26,110 bases of DNA from an uncultured Collinsella sp. GTDB lineage: Bacteria > Actinomycetota > Coriobacteriia > Coriobacteriales > Coriobacteriaceae. Shown here piece after piece: positions 22,778 to 26,110 of the stretch. The DNA lies in NCBI GenBank assembly GCA_900541045.1, contig UQID01000030.1, forward strand, positions 1 through 26,110, written 5' to 3'. Position 1 is the first letter of the stretch. Each line of letters begins with the position of its first letter. A model generated the notes under the pieces. It worked only from the letters and a program-made list of their open reading frames with translations. It did no database searches and was not told the origin of the DNA. The position numbers and the translations under genes are program-made.

Positions 22778-22790
22778 ACGTTATAGTCGT
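22778..22790 (-). promoter_or_regulatory. ACGT-N5-ACGT-like operator before the EamA gene (site C)
   Basis: ACGTTATAGTCGT at 22778-22790 reads ACGACTATAACGT on the minus strand, matching site A at 11 of 13 positions. A -10-like TATAAC (complement of 22780-22785) lies within it. The site ends 40 nt upstream of the TTG start, the same placement as sites A and B. Confidence 0.55.
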
Positions 22791-22845
22791 TATATACATT
22801 TTTCAAGACACAAATCGCCGAACGGAAAAATCTGCTTCCCAGCAT

Positions 22846-22927
22846 ACTCATTGGGGATGTTCTTAAATGAACTGTCGTTGGGGACGTTCCTGAATGCCTA
22901 GTCGTTTAAGTACGTCCCCAACGACTA
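22846..22927. repeat. GGGGACG palindromic repeat cluster
   Basis: GTCGTTGGGGACGT (22874-22887) is mirrored exactly by 22912-22925. A degenerate unit, CATTGGGGATGTTCTTAAATG, stands at about 22849-22869. The spacer words (TTCCTGAATG, TAGTCGTTTAAG) recur in the cluster at 14539-14726. No gene is supported in 22739-22950. Confidence 0.75.
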
Positions 22928-22950
22928 AAGCGCCGCTGGTTGAGCATAAA

Positions 22951-23095
22951 TCAGCGAGCGGGTCGCATTTGAGACAAGGTGACGTGAAACGAAAGGGCGC
23001 TGACCTTCTGGTCGCGCCCTTGAAGTTGAACGTCAGATTGTCCAAATGCGGCCCGCGCAGCGTCGGCCCGTTATGCGGTTTGGTAAAACCGCGTA
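22951..23095. repeat. 145-nt structured repeat element, copy 2
   Basis: This copy has the same fold as 14761-14905, with a longer outer stem (22966-22977 with 23038-23048, extended outward to 22958 and 23056), an inner hairpin AAAGGGCGC-T-GACC-TTCT-GGTC-GCGCCCTT, and a hairpin GCGGTTT / AAACCGC near 23075-23092. It ends 4 nt from the SIS-3 stop on the minus strand. Pair-preserving changes against copy 1 are listed in the findings. Confidence 0.75.
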
Positions 23096-23099
23096 ACTC

Positions 23100-24092
23100 T
23101 TAGTAGTCAAGCTTCCACATGTAGCGGCGCGTCATGTAGTCCTTGTGGGTGACGGCGGAGAGCGCGCGCATGTACACGTTGTTGAGGATCGGGGCAAAGA
23201 TCAGGTGGTTGAAGTACTCGCTCACGCTGTCCTTGATGTCGTTGAGGCCGAGCTCCTTGGCGTCGAGTTGATAGACGCGCTCGCCACCGTACTGGTTGAC
23301 GAAGCGGATGCCGCGCTCGTCGTTGCAGCGGCTGCGGCCGACGCTGATGAGCTGGAACAGCGAGGTGCGCTTGTCCAGAATCTCGAAAGGACCGTGGAAG
23401 AAGTCGCAGGTGTTGATGGTGCAGGAGTCGATCTGCAGCATCTCCTGCACGTTGCAGATGCTAAAGACGTAAGCGGCACCAAAAAGCGGACCCTGAGCCA
23501 TGACATTAATGCAGGGCTTGTCGACGTTCTGCTCGGCCCACTTAGCTGCGAGCGGACGGGTGTACTCGACGGCCTTGCGATAGATGGGGTCGACCAAGTC
23601 GAACGCGGCCATAGCGGTCTCGTACTCGGCATAGCCCTCGGTCTGCTGCGTAAGCTCCATGGCGATCATGGTCACGACGGCGGAGTTGGTACGGCCCATG
23701 CAGGACTCATCGACGGCCAGGCTGTCATACTGAATCTTGTGGTCGCAGACCTCGGTGAGGCCGGACTCGTCGACATAGATCGCGATGGTGCTGGCGCCGT
23801 GGTCCTTGGCGACCTGGGCGGCGACGATGGTCTCCTTGGTGCCGCGCATGGACACGACGACGGCCAAGGTGTTCTCGTTGACGTAGGCAGGGGTTGCGTG
23901 CACGAACTCGTTGCTGGTGTAGCTGGAGCTCACGACCTGCGTGGCCTCGTGCTCCATAAAGTACTGGGCAGGATAGTTGCCGCCGTTGGATCCGCCAGCG
24001 CCAATCCACACGACGCGCTTGATGCCGCCCTTGTCAGCCTTGTCAGCCAAAACCTGGGAGACGACATCCTTAACCTGTTCCTGAGTAGTCAT
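23100..24092 (-). CDS. Divergent SIS-domain deglycase-like protein (SIS-3)
   Basis: This 330-residue protein keeps the two-SIS layout: VVWIGAGGSNGG (27-38) in the first domain and CDFFHGPFE (229-237) in the second, with the same RRYMWKLDY end as SIS-2. Two key places differ. The phosphate loop is SMRGTKE (81-87) instead of the SxSGxTxE form, and the position held by Glu in FrlB-type enzymes is Asp230. It may have a different substrate or a modified mechanism. It is transcribed divergently from GntR-3 across a 205-bp region with three GCATACAA sites. AAAGG lies 10 nt upstream of the ATG. The 145-nt structured repeat follows its stop. Confidence 0.8.
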   Translation of the reverse strand: MTTQEQVKDVVSQVLADKADKGGIKRVVWIGAGGSNGGNYPAQYFMEHEATQVVSSSYTSNEFVHATPAYVNENTLAVVVSMRGTKETIVAAQVAKDHGASTIAIYVDESGLTEVCDHKIQYDSLAVDESCMGRTNSAVVTMIAMELTQQTEGYAEYETAMAAFDLVDPIYRKAVEYTRPLAAKWAEQNVDKPCINVMAQGPLFGAAYVFSICNVQEMLQIDSCTINTCDFFHGPFEILDKRTSLFQLISVGRSRCNDERGIRFVNQYGGERVYQLDAKELGLNDIKDSVSEYFNHLIFAPILNNVYMRALSAVTHKDYMTRRYMWKLDY

Positions 24093-24129
24093 CGTGCATC
24101 AGCCTTTCTTCTCGTTTGATGCTCTCGAT

Positions 24130-24287
24130 GGCATACAAGTTATATACATGTTTTGGTTATGTCGACTAGTTGTATGCTATATTTGTCTTAGAAATTTTGC
24201 TGGTAAGGTTTTCGATTGTTCGTTACCAGCAGTTTTGTTCTTGTATTGAATACATGCTTGCTTAGTTAGGCATACAAGTTAGATATA
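24130..24287. promoter_or_regulatory. Divergent promoter region with three GCATACAA operator copies
   Basis: GGCATACAAGTTATATA (24130-24146) and GGCATACAAGTTAGATA (24269-24285) are direct near copies. A third lies inverted, as TAGTTGTATGC (24167-24177). The 24269 copy lies between a -35-like TTGCTT (24258-24263) and the GntR-3 start. The other two flank a TCGACA-like -35 (complement of 24160-24165) for SIS-3. GntR-3 is the likely binder, which is an inference. Confidence 0.65.
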
Positions 24288-24297
24288 GGTTGGCAAT

Positions 24298-25020
24298 ATG
24301 AGCGTCTCATCTAAAAAGAAACTAAGCCAATACGAGCGCTTGGCGGGCATGCTGCGCGACCGCATCGCCGCCGGCACCTACGCGCGCGGAGACAAGCTGC
24401 CGTCCGAGATGGAACTCATGGACGAATCGGGGCTGTCGCGCAGCACCGTGCGCCATGCCCTTAAGGTGCTCGTTGATGAGGGCCTGGTTCGCACCGAGCG
24501 CGGACGTGGTGCCTTTGTGGCCGACACGCCCGCGCTCCATGAGAACAACCTGGTGTTTTCGAGCTATACCAAGCAGGTCGAAGGCCAGGGCATGAAGCCC
24601 ACCACGCGCACCGTGGACTCGGGCTTTACCAAGGCGGGCGGCAGCATAGCTAAGTTCTTTGATGCCGCCGTGGGCAGCAAGCTCGTCAAACTTGTCCGTC
24701 TGCGTTATCTGGACGATGCGCCGCTGTGCCTGGAGACCACCTATCTACCACCGAGCTTTGAGGCACTCATCGATCGCGATATCAACGGTTCGCTCTACGC
24801 CACGCTGCGACAGGAGTTCCATCGCGCACCGGCACAGGGGCATAAGACCTTTGAGGTGTGCTACGCCTCGCAAAACGAGGCGTTTTTGCTCAACGTTGAG
24901 CGCGGGCAGGCGCTGATCCTAATCACCGACTACGTCTACGACACCGACGGCCGCCCGCTCCACGTCTCCAAGCGCATCCAGCGCACCGACCGCGCAAAAT
25001 ACACCGAGCCCATCGGCTAG
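24298..25020 (+). CDS. GntR-family regulator, HutC subfamily (GntR-3)
   Basis: This 240-residue regulator has a winged helix (about 10-80: YERLAGMLRDRIAAGTY, SRSTVRHALKVLVDEGLV and the wing TERGRGAFV) and a UTRA domain (about 90-238). It is less similar to GntR-1 and GntR-2 than these are to each other, matching its different operator motif. It is divergent from SIS-3 and probably controls both SIS-3 and itself through the GCATACAA sites. The ribosome binding region is poor, and a promoter overlapping the 24269 operator would give a very short leader. No terminator is evident after the stop. Confidence 0.88.
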   Translation: MSVSSKKKLSQYERLAGMLRDRIAAGTYARGDKLPSEMELMDESGLSRSTVRHALKVLVDEGLVRTERGRGAFVADTPALHENNLVFSSYTKQVEGQGMKPTTRTVDSGFTKAGGSIAKFFDAAVGSKLVKLVRLRYLDDAPLCLETTYLPPSFEALIDRDINGSLYATLRQEFHRAPAQGHKTFEVCYASQNEAFLLNVERGQALILITDYVYDTDGRPLHVSKRIQRTDRAKYTEPIG

Positions 25021-25537
25021 CGCACCAAACGAGGCAAACTGTACCTAATGAACGTTTTACCTGCGGTTTTATTAAATCTCAAGCCAGCATGGCACAAATG
25101 CCAACATCGCCTGGCAATACGCGCCGTCCAAGCTCAACTGTTCCTGCTCAGAATATCCAGTACCGCAAATCTAAGTGAGTAGACTTTTCGTGACCTGTCG
25201 AGCACACCAAAAACTGTCACCTCTGTGACCTGCACTGATAATTGTTCTCGGGGGAAGCGGGCACTGCGGGGCGCGGCAACGGCGCGCGATTTCCGCGTCG
25301 CAGCGCTACCCTGATGCTGAATGCCGGGACGATGACCCACTGACCTGCTGACGCCTCTTCGGCCGTCCTCAAATCCGACCTGTCTCGCCCCGGCATCCGC
25401 GTCCCGGAGTCCTGCCATGACCTAATAGGAGCATGAGCGCGGACAATCGGATAAGGCAACTTGATTGTAGCGCTCCCGTCAGTGCAATGTCTGGGAGGCC
25501 CGGGCGCGGAGCAGGCGGCAGACCGAGGGGAGCGAAA
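25021..25537. other. Intergenic DNA and IS110 left non-coding region
   Basis: No gene is supported in these 517 bases. The first part, to about 25240, is AT-richer chromosomal DNA with a small GTCAC / GTGAC hairpin near 25217-25230. From about 25250 it becomes GC-rich like the transposase gene, so the IS110 left end probably starts in between; the exact boundary was not found. CCGGGACG (25324-25331) pairs with CGTCCCGG (25400-25407), and ATG (25332-25334) with CAT (25394-25396), enclosing about 60 bases. In IS110-group elements this region encodes the bridge RNA. Confidence 0.5.
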
Positions 25538-26055
25538 ATGGAAGGCGAAACGGTCATCGCGGGCGTCGACACGCACAAGGACGTGCATGTCCTGTGCCTG
25601 CTCGACGGCCTCGGGAGGAAGATCCGGAGCGGGAGCTTCGGGGCCGACCCCGAGGGCTACGACAGGCTGGCGGAGGCGATAGGCGACCCGGGGAGCTGCA
25701 TGGTCGTCGGCGTCGAGGGCACGGCGTCGTACGGGGCCGGGCTGACGAGGAGGCTCGTGGAGCTCGGGTACAACGTCGTCGAGGTGCTCAGGCCCAAGAG
25801 GGACAAGGCGAGGCCCGGCGAGGGGAAGAGCGACCCGCTGGACGCCGAGCGCGCGGCGCGCAAGGCGGCGTCCGGGAGGGGCTGCTCCGTGCCGAAGTCG
25901 CAGGACGGCTGGGTCGAGGCGGTGCGCCAGCTCTACGTCGCGCGCAGGCTGGCCGTCGCGACGTCCACGTCCTGCGTGGCCTGCGCGAAGTCGATGCTCA
26001 CGACGGCCCCGAGCGCCCTGAGGGAGCGGTTCAGGGGCCGCGAGCGGCCGAAGGA
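25538..26055 (+). pseudogene. IS110-family DEDD transposase, N-terminal part, cut by an IS21-type insertion
   Basis: About 172 codons remain of a transposase normally 300-450 residues long. The RuvC-like DEDD domain is present: D11 in GVDTHKD, E60 in GVEGTASYG, and D99 and D102 in SDPLDAERA. The C-terminal Tnp domain with the catalytic serine is missing because an IS21-type terminus starts at 26056. The ATG at 25538 follows GAGGGGAG and starts at the family N-terminus; an upstream in-frame ATG at 25433 lies in the non-coding end. IS110 enzymes use a bridge RNA to choose donor and target DNA. This copy should be inactive unless complemented. Confidence 0.85.
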
Positions 26056-26110
26056 TGTTAGCGCTACTGTAAAAACAACCAATTTCGCCATCGCACTTTA
26101 GCCGATTCCG
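26056..26110. mobile_element. Terminal end of an IS21-type element (left end, truncated by the window edge)
   Basis: TGTTAGCG begins at 26056, mirroring the CGCTAACA tips at 54 and 1326. Subterminal words such as AATTTCGCCATCGC and CTTTAGCCGATT resemble the repeats in the other two ends. The preceding transposase frame stops shortly inside it, at 26101. The body of the element lies outside the window. Confidence 0.7.

Noticed and set aside
22863..23045. A 60-residue open frame on the minus strand across the structured repeat
   Set aside because: It lies over the paired stems of the 145-nt element and has no ribosome binding site. The aligned copy at 14761 does not keep an equivalent start. 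It is better explained by the repeat itself.

Overview
The window looks like a chromosomal segment of a high-GC gut actinobacterium of the class Coriobacteriia, most likely Collinsella or a close relative. The basis is gene content and style: Man-family PTS, SIS-domain deglycases, HutC-type GntR regulators, a PreP-like M16 protease, and many short dispersed intergenic repeats. No rRNA or marker gene is present, so the genus is an inference.

Both edges are mobile DNA. Positions 1-54 and 26056-26110 are two terminal ends of IS21-type elements (tips TGTTAGCG / CGCTAACA). The left one cuts into an istA gene whose istB partner (392-1219) and right terminus (1326) are still present. The right one cuts an IS110-type DEDD transposase (from 25538).

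Positions 1660-10106 hold ordinary chromosomal genes: a PreP-like M16 metalloprotease, a zinc-ribbon/TM/LRR/YD-repeat surface protein, a hicAB toxin-antitoxin pair preceded by LexA-like boxes, 5-formyltetrahydrofolate cyclo-ligase, MetA (Glu111, so acetyl-type) and an L-lactate/2-hydroxyacid dehydrogenase. recQ (12356-14332) is followed at a 2-nt gap by a GntR gene.

Positions 10485-25020 form the accessory block of most interest: three SIS sugar-phosphate deglycase-like genes, three HutC-type GntR regulators, a Man-family PTS (EIIAB, EIIC, EIID) and an EamA exporter. The combination resembles the Gfr system of Salmonella, where a Man-family PTS imports and phosphorylates glycated lysine and SIS deglycases split it into hexose-6-phosphate and free amino acid. 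No dedicated kinase is visible, as expected if the PTS phosphorylates. The EamA transporter could export the freed amino acid. A 13-bp motif (ACGT-N5-ACGT) lies 33-40 nt upstream of the GntR gene at 15627, the PTS operon and the EamA gene, suggesting one regulon. A second motif (GCATACAA) occurs three times between the divergent third deglycase and its GntR gene. RecQ, a YitT membrane protein and a HAD phosphatase are interspersed and have no obvious role in this pathway.

The intergenic DNA is dense in repeats. The strongest is a 145-nt element present twice (14761-14905, 22951-23095). The copies are about 83% identical without gaps, and several paired differences preserve the predicted stems. 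Others are a 182-bp inverted repeat with 56-bp arms (10213-10394), GGGGACG palindrome arrays, and hairpins with different stems but the same CCTGTCCC-type loop. No tRNA, rRNA or CRISPR array was seen.
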